Positions 58,966 through 64,000 of a stretch of DNA of 64,000 nucleotides are shown one piece after another (positions within the stretch are counted from its first letter, which is position 1; the number at the start of each line of letters is the position of its first letter). A program made the translations under genes and the position numbers. Origin of the DNA: a virus; IMG/VR virus record IMGVR_UViG_3300036768_001501, positions 27,514 to 91,513 of that record. The stretch is one strand, 5' to 3'. Under the pieces are notes generated by a model. The model searched no databases. It saw nothing but the letters and a program-made list of their open reading frames with translations, and had not been told where the DNA came from.

Positions 58966-59414
58966 ATGACGGCAAATTGTACAAAATTGTACGCAGACTG
59001 CACGCGCTGACTGAAGCGCGCATGTCGCTCATAGTACCCGAGAGCTCACCTATCATAGCGTACTATGAGCCAAATCGGTGGACGAAGGCGAAACCGGAAG
59101 CCCTGCATCGCGGCTACGGGTTGTTCGTGTACCGCGACCTCGACGCCGCGCTCGACTTCATGCGCTTCGTTCTTGACGCGTACAAAGACGCGGAGGCGCG
59201 CTTCCGCGTCAACCGTGAGGCCTCGTACTCAAGATACGAGCTCTGGGAAGTGCTTGGCATGGGTACGTGGCCCACGATCCACGTCAAGCCACTGGACGCA
59301 GAGGCTATTTGCAAAGGCATTCTGCACCCGAAGTACGCAATCGCGGAAGAGTTTCCCGATGCGCCGTACATCCTCATGGCGCAAGCGGTGAAACTCGTAC
59401 GCCGCGTAGTATGA
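58962..59414 (+). CDS. Tandem-array family protein 2 (150 aa)
   Basis: ATG 58962 follows AGGAGG and overlaps the previous stop by four bases. Family landmarks are LYKIVRRLHALTEARMSLIV at the start, YEPNRWTKAKPEA (about 36-48), GYGLFVYRDLDAALDFMRFV (about 53-72) and YELWEVLG (about 92). The terminal PYILMAQAVKLVRRVV matches the LMAxAVRL end of other members. Function unknown; start coupling suggests expression as one chain. Confidence 0.7.
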   Translation: MNDGKLYKIVRRLHALTEARMSLIVPESSPIIAYYEPNRWTKAKPEALHRGYGLFVYRDLDAALDFMRFVLDAYKDAEARFRVNREASYSRYELWEVLGMGTWPTIHVKPLDAEAICKGILHPKYAIAEEFPDAPYILMAQAVKLVRRVV

Positions 59415-59427
59415 AGTAGGAGGTGCC

Positions 59428-59799
59428 GTGAGGTACTATAAGGTTGTTCTACGCTACCCAAACCAGGATTCGCGATACTCCGTGTTCAAGTACCACGGAA
59501 AGCGCGTGGAATACCGTATTCGGCGCGTAACTGTCGCGCCGTACGAAAACCTGTACAAAACGGGTTGCAAGTTGTTCATCTTTGACAACTTGCGTACCGC
59601 ACGCGAGTGGGCGGAAAGATGGCAACGCTGCAAGCCGCTTGTCAGTATGCCAGGAGAAGCGCTAGAAGTGTGGCGTGTACTGGCGGTTGATGTTTGTACT
59701 ATACCGCCTGACATTCAGCAATTCGCGCCATTACATACGCTTATGGCCGGCTATGTAGTACTCCATAAGCGTATTTGCGAAGTACCGCTATTTGTATAA
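59428..59799 (+). CDS. Tandem-array family protein 3 (123 aa)
   Basis: GTG 59428 follows AGGAGG. Landmarks: RYYKVVLRYPNQDSRYSVFK start, CKLFIFDNLRTAREWAERW (about 48-66, the YGLxVFxxLxxAxxF element) and ALEVWRVLAVDV (about 78-89). The end, LHTLMAGYVVLHKRICEVPL, is a variant of the LMAxAV segment. Member of the same unknown family. Confidence 0.65.
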   Translation: MRYYKVVLRYPNQDSRYSVFKYHGKRVEYRIRRVTVAPYENLYKTGCKLFIFDNLRTAREWAERWQRCKPLVSMPGEALEVWRVLAVDVCTIPPDIQQFAPLHTLMAGYVVLHKRICEVPLFV

Positions 59800-59800
59800 G

Positions 59801-60169
59801 ATGAGCGAGTACTATAAAGTAGTACGCCTGTTCGAGGACGGCGTACGCGGATCGGCCATCGTGGCACGGGATTGCAACCTGTTTCACGAGTACGTGCCAA
59901 GTACATGGGTACACGCGCGCCCAAATGCGCTCAAGTTTGGGCTATTCGTGTTTACGTCATGCAAAGCGGCACTAGAATTCGCCCATACAATGGGCGCGGG
60001 TTCCAACATCGTGTACGAGATTTGGCGCGTGGACGCAGAGGGCGTACGCCCACTGCCAATGGCGGACACGCTATCAGATAACCCAAGTCAGCGCATGGTT
60101 GACGCGCTGATTATGCGTGAGTGCGTTCGCCGCGTACCGCGTGGATACTGCGACAAAACGTTTGTGTAG
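59801..60169 (+). CDS. Tandem-array family protein 4 (122 aa)
   Basis: ATG 59801 starts right after the previous stop; no own ribosome site is clear, so translation is probably coupled. Landmarks: SEYYKVVRLFEDGVRGSAIV, YVPSTWVHARPNAL, FGLFVFTSCKAALEFAHTMG, VYEIWRVDAEGVRPLP, then MVDALIMRECVRRVP. It is nearly a duplicate of the next gene, the two sharing most of their first 60 residues, and probably arose by recent duplication. Function unknown. Confidence 0.72.
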   Translation: MSEYYKVVRLFEDGVRGSAIVARDCNLFHEYVPSTWVHARPNALKFGLFVFTSCKAALEFAHTMGAGSNIVYEIWRVDAEGVRPLPMADTLSDNPSQRMVDALIMRECVRRVPRGYCDKTFV

Positions 60170-60177
60170 GAACGCAC

Positions 60178-60519
60178 ATGTCCGAGTACTTCAAAGTCGT
60201 ACGCCTGTTCGAGGACGGCGTACGCGGGTCTGCTATTACGCCGCGCGAAAGCGCCTTTTTCCACCACTACGTACCAGGCGAATGGGTGCGCGTGCGGCAA
60301 AACCCGTTCAAGTACGGGTTATTTGTCTTCACTAGCTACGACGTGGCGCTGGAGTTCGCCATCGAAATGCGCATGGAACCTGGTACACTGTACGAGATTT
60401 GGCGCGTTGACGTTGAGGACCCGCGTCCGTTGCCAACGGCAGATGAGCTAACGGACAATCCGAGCGTACGCATGGTAGACGCGCTGATTATGCGCGAGTG
60501 CGTTCGCCGCGTACCGTAG
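60178..60519 (+). CDS. Tandem-array family protein 5 (113 aa)
   Basis: ATG 60178 follows AGGAAC. Close copy of the preceding protein: SEYFKVVRLFEDGVRGSAIT, YVPGEWVRVRQNPF, YGLFVFTSYDVALEFAIEM, LYEIWRVDVEDPRPLP, RMVDALIMRECVRRVP. Both end in the same REC-VRRVP tail. Function unknown. Confidence 0.72.
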   Translation: MSEYFKVVRLFEDGVRGSAITPRESAFFHHYVPGEWVRVRQNPFKYGLFVFTSYDVALEFAIEMRMEPGTLYEIWRVDVEDPRPLPTADELTDNPSVRMVDALIMRECVRRVP

Positions 60520-60527
60520 GAGTTGCA

Positions 60528-60980
60528 ATGGCAAAACAACGTTCTGCGCGCACAGTGTACAAGGTTGTGCGCAAGTACGGAAGCCGCCTGGTGTCGCTGT
60601 ATTTTAATGCGTCCGAAGCGCCAGGCGTGGAGTACGTGCCTAGCGAATGGGCACATGCACCAGATGTTATGCACAAGTACAAGTACGGACTATGCGTGTT
60701 TGGCACGCTTGAAGATGTGTTCCTGTTCACGTTCCGGAAAAGTACCGACAAGTCGCCACGTGACTTGCAAGTTTGGGAATGCGAAGCCCTTGGCGTACGC
60801 AAGCCGCGCGTAAAGCGCTTGTCGATCGGCGACGTAGTCCCAGTTGCTTTGGGTGAGGTACACATATCCAAAGCGATGCAAGACGAGTGGCCGACCGGTA
60901 CGCTGCATGCGGACGCGGTACGCCTCATGAAGCCAATACCGTGGGACAAGGTCAAGAACGAGCATAAGGTGGTGTACTAA
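60528..60980 (+). CDS. Tandem-array family protein 6 (150 aa)
   Basis: AGGAG precedes ATG 60528. Landmarks: VYKVVRKYGSRLVSLYFNAS, YVPSEWAHAPDVMHKYKYGL, CVFGTLEDVFLFTF, LQVWECEALGVRKPRVKRL and a terminal WPTGTLHADAVRLMKPIPWD. This member and the next four share a longer C-terminal half with a PTGTLxAxAVRLxxPxPW box. Function unknown. Confidence 0.72.
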   Translation: MAKQRSARTVYKVVRKYGSRLVSLYFNASEAPGVEYVPSEWAHAPDVMHKYKYGLCVFGTLEDVFLFTFRKSTDKSPRDLQVWECEALGVRKPRVKRLSIGDVVPVALGEVHISKAMQDEWPTGTLHADAVRLMKPIPWDKVKNEHKVVY

Positions 60981-60981
60981 A

Positions 60982-61428
60982 ATGAGACAACGCCTAAAAA
61001 CCGTGTACAAGATTGTGCGCACCGACACCGGTGGTAGCGCGCTTGCGTCTATATCGTTCATGTTCTCAGAGCCGGCGTGCACGCGGTACACACCGCAAAA
61101 ATGGGTACGCGCTCCGAAGGTTATGCGTAAGCGCGGATATGACCTATGCGTGTTCGACTCGCTTGAGAGCGTACACGATTTTATCAATTGGGACCAGTAC
61201 CACCCGCCGTGCAGCTGGCAGGTCTGGAAATGCGACGCCATTGGCGTACGCAAGCCGGTCGCAAACCGATTGTTCACGGATTACGTTACTAGCTTCGTAC
61301 TAGGCGAGCTAGGCGCGGAAGAAATTCGATTTCACGCCTGGCCGACCGGTACGCTATTTGCGACGGCTGTTCGACTGATCGAGCCGGTACCGTGGGATAC
61401 GGTCAGGAATGCCGTACGGGGGGAATAA
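60982..61428 (+). CDS. Tandem-array family protein 7 (148 aa)
   Basis: ATG 60982 is one base from the previous stop. Landmarks: VYKIVRTDTGGSALASISFM, YTPQKWVRAPKVMRKRGYDL, CVFDSLESVHDFI, WQVWKCDAIGVRKPVANRL, WPTGTLFATAVRLIEPVPWD. It shares its layout with family protein 6. Function unknown. Confidence 0.72.
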   Translation: MRQRLKTVYKIVRTDTGGSALASISFMFSEPACTRYTPQKWVRAPKVMRKRGYDLCVFDSLESVHDFINWDQYHPPCSWQVWKCDAIGVRKPVANRLFTDYVTSFVLGELGAEEIRFHAWPTGTLFATAVRLIEPVPWDTVRNAVRGE

Positions 61429-61429
61429 T

Positions 61430-61879
61430 ATGCGCAAAAAGAATTTAGCGTACAAGGTTGTCAACGTCGAGCGCGGCAAGTTAACGTCGCTGTCGTTCCG
61501 TCTCGGGGACCCAGCGTGCGTTATCTATAAGCCGCAGGAATGGGTACGCGCGCCATTAGCGATGCGCAAGCGCGGGTACTGGTTGTACGTATTCGCAGAC
61601 CTGGCCGACGTACGAAAGTTCTTCCTGATGGACAAGTTCGCCATCGCGAAGGAGGCGTACAACATTGAGCTGTGGGAATGCGAAACGCTCGATTTGTACG
61701 TACCCCTAGCAAGCCGGCTGGACGTGGTAGACGTCAATATGCTTACAGCCGGTACGCTACGCAAGCCGCGCGGCTGGTACCGAAGCTGGCCGGACGGCAC
61801 GCTCATGGCACGTGCTATCCGCCTGACAAAGCCAGTACCATGGGAAACGCTAGATAACCTGCCAGAGGTGGTGTACTGA
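61430..61879 (+). CDS. Tandem-array family protein 8 (149 aa)
   Basis: GGGGGA precedes ATG 61430. Landmarks: AYKVVNVERGKLTSLSFRLG, YKPQEWVRAPLAMRKRGYWL, YVFADLADVRKFF, IELWECETLDLYVPLASRL and a final WPDGTLMARAIRLTKPVPWE. Function unknown. Confidence 0.72.
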   Translation: MRKKNLAYKVVNVERGKLTSLSFRLGDPACVIYKPQEWVRAPLAMRKRGYWLYVFADLADVRKFFLMDKFAIAKEAYNIELWECETLDLYVPLASRLDVVDVNMLTAGTLRKPRGWYRSWPDGTLMARAIRLTKPVPWETLDNLPEVVY

Positions 61880-61880
61880 A

Positions 61881-62318
61881 ATGAAACACTGTTCTATCCC
61901 AACCCCACTCGTACAGGCGTACAAGATCGTGCGCTACACGCCATTTGGCGAATTTACATCGCTGGCATTACCCATGTTCCGCTATATGCATACCAAGTAC
62001 GTGCTCGGAAAATGGGTGTACGCGCAGCCTCCAATGACCGAACACGGGTACGGGCTGTGCATATTCAGAACGATCCGTCACGCCTGCGAATACCTAGACC
62101 TGACTGTAGGGCCGGTACGCGGCTGGCAGTTATGGCGCTGCGAAGCTATAAACGTACGCGCAGACCTGCCACCACCCCTGTACACAGCACATGACGCCTC
62201 GGGCAACCCAGACTTCAGCCAGATATATGAGTACCCGTGGCCGACAGGAACGTTAATGGCAGACGCTGTACGCCTAATCGAACATATCCCGTGGAAAGAG
62301 GCATTCCGTCATGCGTAA
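61881..62318 (+). CDS. Tandem-array family protein 9 (145 aa)
   Basis: ATG 61881 begins two bases after the stop of family protein 8. Landmarks: AYKIVRYTPFGEFTSLALPM, YVLGKWVYAQPPMTEHGYGL, CIFRTIRHACEYL, WQLWRCEAINVRADLPPPL, WPTGTLMADAVRLIEHIPWK. The last eight bases overlap family protein 10. Function unknown. Confidence 0.72.
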   Translation: MKHCSIPTPLVQAYKIVRYTPFGEFTSLALPMFRYMHTKYVLGKWVYAQPPMTEHGYGLCIFRTIRHACEYLDLTVGPVRGWQLWRCEAINVRADLPPPLYTAHDASGNPDFSQIYEYPWPTGTLMADAVRLIEHIPWKEAFRHA

Positions 62319-62742
62319 ACGATCCCCAAAACAATTCTACAAGATCGTACGCCGCTTGAACAACAACGAGCGCGTTTCCCTGTTTGTACCGCTATCCTCC
62401 TACCATTGCGTGATATACGAGCCAGGTAAAATCGCGTACGCTGATCCAGTCATGCGCAAGCGTAAATATGGCTTGTGCATCTTCGAGGATATGGAGCACG
62501 TACGCGAATACCTGTGCTCGATTACCAGACCGGCACTAGAACCGTCTATCGAGGTGTGGCGGTGTACTGCATGGGGCGTGTACAAACGCCTGCCAAGACA
62601 ACTAGATTGGGGCTATGTAGACGCAGGCGTTTTCAACCCGCCCGCGGTACGCATACCGTGGCCAGAAGGCACACGCATGGCGCATGCGGTGCGCCTCGAT
62701 GAGATAGTTGGTACCTACTATAATATAGTGAAGGGGTACTAA
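62311..62742 (+). CDS. Tandem-array family protein 10 (143 aa)
   Basis: ATG 62311 lies inside family protein 9's last codons. Landmarks: FYKIVRRLNNNERVSLFVPL, YEPGKIAYADPVMRKRKYGL, CIFEDMEHVREYL, IEVWRCTAWGVYKRLPRQL, WPEGTRMAHAVRLDEIVGT. It is the last of the array and shares the long C-terminal half with members 6-9. Function unknown. Confidence 0.7.
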   Translation: MRKRSPKQFYKIVRRLNNNERVSLFVPLSSYHCVIYEPGKIAYADPVMRKRKYGLCIFEDMEHVREYLCSITRPALEPSIEVWRCTAWGVYKRLPRQLDWGYVDAGVFNPPAVRIPWPEGTRMAHAVRLDEIVGTYYNIVKGY

Positions 62743-62948
62743 GCATGCATCAGCATGTAGATAGCAGCATGCGGCACGTGTGCATAGGTAGCGCGGGCGT
62801 GCGTACAGATAACGGCGGCGCAGGCGTGCGTACGGGCAAGAACAGCAAGCAGGACGGCAAACAACACGGCCAGCATGACGGTGTGCTGATGGGGGGATAC
62901 GGTACCCGTACCTCCCCCGCGTACGCCCCTTATCTTGCATTTTTGCAT
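62739..62948 (-). CDS. Small membrane protein on the minus strand (69 aa)
   Basis: A strong AGGAGG lies 8 bases upstream of the minus-strand ATG (62946-62948). The product begins MQKCKIRGVRGGGTGTVS and has one hydrophobic segment (VMLAVLFAVLLAVLA, about 24-38), then a His/Cys/Ala tail. It is the only minus-strand gene candidate in the right third and overlaps a plus-strand frame in part. It is a small membrane peptide if real; the ribosome site argues for it. Confidence 0.45.
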   Translation of the reverse strand: MQKCKIRGVRGGGTGTVSPHQHTVMLAVLFAVLLAVLARTHACAAVICTHARATYAHVPHAAIYMLMHA

Positions 62949-63230
62949 ATAAGGTTCCTCCTGCGCCACGGCCCGCGCCGCGTACAGCGTGTGCGTATCC
63001 GGGCTGTGGTTGATGGAGGTAGCGACGTACTGCGTGCTGTGGCTAGTGCTATGGGCGCGTTGCAGATAGCGTACCCGGGCATGGGTAACGCTATAGAGCG
63101 GGCTGTTACGCAGCTATGGCGTACCGGCAGTGCGTATGCCTGGTTCGATAACGGGCTGGTACTGGTGCGTAGCAAGGGCCTGTCGTCCACGCGCAGGTGC
63201 AAGATCAGCGTGCATGTATTGTGCGCGTAG
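62745..63230 (+). CDS. Hypothetical protein before the final terminator (up to 161 aa)
   Basis: The long frame starts at ATG 62745, but its first half is low-complexity (Gly, His, Gln) and overlaps the minus-strand gene. The second half looks coding (RIRAVVDGGSDVLRAVASAM, then AYPGMGNAIERAVTQLW, then SAYAWFDNGLVLVRSKG) and a strong terminator follows, so a start near GTG 62991 giving 79 residues is possible. No good ribosome site is seen for either. Function unknown. Confidence 0.4.
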   Translation: MHQHVDSSMRHVCIGSAGVRTDNGGAGVRTGKNSKQDGKQHGQHDGVLMGGYGTRTSPAYAPYLAFLHIRFLLRHGPRRVQRVRIRAVVDGGSDVLRAVASAMGALQIAYPGMGNAIERAVTQLWRTGSAYAWFDNGLVLVRSKGLSSTRRCKISVHVLCA

Positions 63231-63237
63231 CATGCAT

Positions 63238-63271
63238 ACCGCTGGGGTTTCGGCCCCAGCGGTATTTTTTT
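63238..63271 (+). terminator. Strong rho-independent terminator
   Basis: ACCGCTGGGG (63238-63247), a TTTCGG loop and CCCCAGCGGT (63254-63263) are a perfect 10-bp stem, followed by ATTTTTTT. It ends the transcript of the small-gene array. Confidence 0.95.
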
Positions 63272-63420
63272 GTCCTCTGGCTGCGTACGCGGTACGCGTA
63301 TGGTATCAAACGATCGGGCAGTATATGCGCGCAAATGACGGTGTACGGCGTACTCGGCGCGGGGCGCATATAAGCAACCAGGGTGTCCGGCTTGTGGCTG
63401 GCTGGTGTGTCTATGCTCTG

Positions 63421-63470
63421 GTTTGCATAGCGTGTTTGCATAGTGCGTTTGCCTAGCGTGTATGGCCTAG
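63421..63470 (+). repeat. 13-bp tandem direct repeats (3.8 copies)
   Basis: GTTTGCATAGCGT, GTTTGCATAGTGC, GTTTGCCTAGCGT and GTATGGCCTAG follow each other without gaps. This is iteron-like in size, but the copy number is small. Confidence 0.7.
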
Positions 63471-63561
63471 CCGGCCTGCGTACTATATGAGCGGATGGCG
63501 TGGGTAGCGTTTCTTTGCGTACACCAAATTCTGGTTACGGGCCACAAAAGTGGGTGTACGC

Positions 63562-63622
63562 GGTGTGGCAATTATTCATATAGTACGCGCTTTCTGTCCT
63601 AGTGTCACAAAATTGCCACACC
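63562..63622. repeat. 12-bp inverted repeat with 37-base spacer
   Basis: GGTGTGGCAATT (63562-63573) and AATTGCCACACC (63611-63622) are exact inverse complements around an AT-rich centre that contains CATATAGTACGCGC. It could be an operator pair or a cruciform near an origin. Confidence 0.7.
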
Positions 63623-64000
63623 ATAGTTGCCTTGACACGTGCTTATGTAGCATGGCTGTCAAAAACCCTGTACGCACAGCGCTGATAAGTCGCAAAAGGT
63701 GGTGTACGCACTTTGGGTGCGTGGCAAGAAAATGACGCTGCGTACATGGTTGATGTGTATCATTTTGGTACACACCGTCTGTCCGGCTGCGGCAGTATCG
63801 GCATAGTACTGACGGTTTGCTGCGTACGCGGTACGCAGGCTATGTTTCTGGCAGTATAGGCAAGATCGTGACGGTGTACGGCGTACAAAGGGGCCGGCTG
63901 CGACAGTATGTACGCGGCTAACGACGCGGCAGTATGTACGCGGCGGCGATGATGTACGGCGTACAACCGGCGGGACCCGGCAGTATGTACGCGGCGGCGA

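Larger units (their letters stand above)
63272..64000. other. Noncoding right-end region with repeats, possible origin or control region
   Basis: No gene of more than about 60 codons looks real here. The region holds 3.8 copies of a 13-bp direct repeat, a 12-bp inverted repeat and at least five copies of a composite unit related to the array at 47983, with high GTAC density. The mix of iteron-like repeats and palindromes is typical of replication origins, partition sites or genome-end regulatory regions. It continues beyond the window. Confidence 0.5.
63318..64000 (+). repeat. Composite repeats: GCAGTAT, 12 bases, GACGGTGTACGGCGTAC
   Basis: GCAGTAT starts at 63318, 63792, 63851, 63929 and 63980, with an ACAGTAT copy at 63903. 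In the copies at 63318 and 63851 an invariant 12-base gap precedes GACGGTGTACGGCGTAC exactly; copies at 63792 and 63929 match imperfectly; the one at 63980 runs off the window but repeats 63929 base for base so far. Spacing is irregular (474, 59, 52, 26, 51). Confidence 0.75.

Noticed and set aside
63792-64000. CRISPR array at the right end
   Set aside because: Spacing is irregular (26 to 59 bp) and repeat copies are imperfect and composite, unlike CRISPR repeats.
1-64000. tRNA or rRNA genes
   Set aside because: No cloverleaf with a TTCGANTC T-loop or conserved rRNA sequence was seen; a tRNAscan run would be decisive.

Overview
The window reads as part of a large tailed-phage (siphovirus-type) genome, or a prophage or environmental phage contig. 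The evidence is a classic tail-gene order (tail tube, frameshifted tail-assembly chaperone pair, one giant tape-measure gene, distal-tail and hub proteins), a holin plus SleB-type endolysin, and a replication block with a sliding clamp, SNF2 helicase, D12-class adenine methylase, metallophosphoesterase and PD-(D/E)XK-like nuclease. Genes are densely packed, often overlap by 4 to 26 bases, use good Shine-Dalgarno sites and include ATG, GTG and TTG starts. The host cannot be named. Thr-Pro repeat proteins, Cys-rich repeats and lipoproteins fit an environmental bacterium, but this is inference only. No tRNA, rRNA, IS element or CRISPR array was found.

Layout. (1) 1-20.2 kb, plus strand: tail morphogenesis. 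The chaperone pair carries a textbook A AAA AAC slippery heptamer with an upstream AGGAGG stimulator, and the tape measure is 3907 aa, which predicts a tail of roughly half a micrometre. (2) 20.2-21.75 kb: lysis cassette behind a sigma70-like promoter. (3) 21.75-35.2 kb: an unusual island of about ten proteins with N-terminal Sec signal peptides or a lipobox, including a LamG protein with a long Thr-Pro repeat stalk and a 1012-aa fibre-like Cys-rich protein. (4) 35.2-47.7 kb, mostly minus strand: replication, recombination and regulation, interrupted by a short plus-strand trio that includes the metallophosphoesterase. (5) 48.0-54.5 kb, plus strand: three 15-bp repeats at exact 41-bp spacing, a hairpin-rich 550-bp leader, then a tight cluster. 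The cluster encodes a catalytically degenerate reverse transcriptase (RT) paralogue, an intact RT with a YADD box, a MoxR-type AAA+ ATPase, an unknown protein and a VWA/HExxH protein. (6) 54.5-62.8 kb: a second hairpin-rich leader, a very basic protein, a strong terminator, then about 17 small genes. These include a member of the AcrIII-1/DUF1874 ring-nuclease family and ten tandem paralogues of an unrecognised family. (7) 63.27-64.0 kb: noncoding DNA with 13-bp tandem repeats, a 12-bp inverted repeat and a composite repeat related to the one at 48 kb.

The most striking signals are the dead-RT/active-RT pair with its structured leader and linked AAA+/VWA genes, the roughly six-fold excess of the tetranucleotide GTAC in everything to the right of about 48.6 kb (coding in all phases, and noncoding), and the ten-member paralogue array. 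All functional assignments are from reading motifs by eye; no database search was run.
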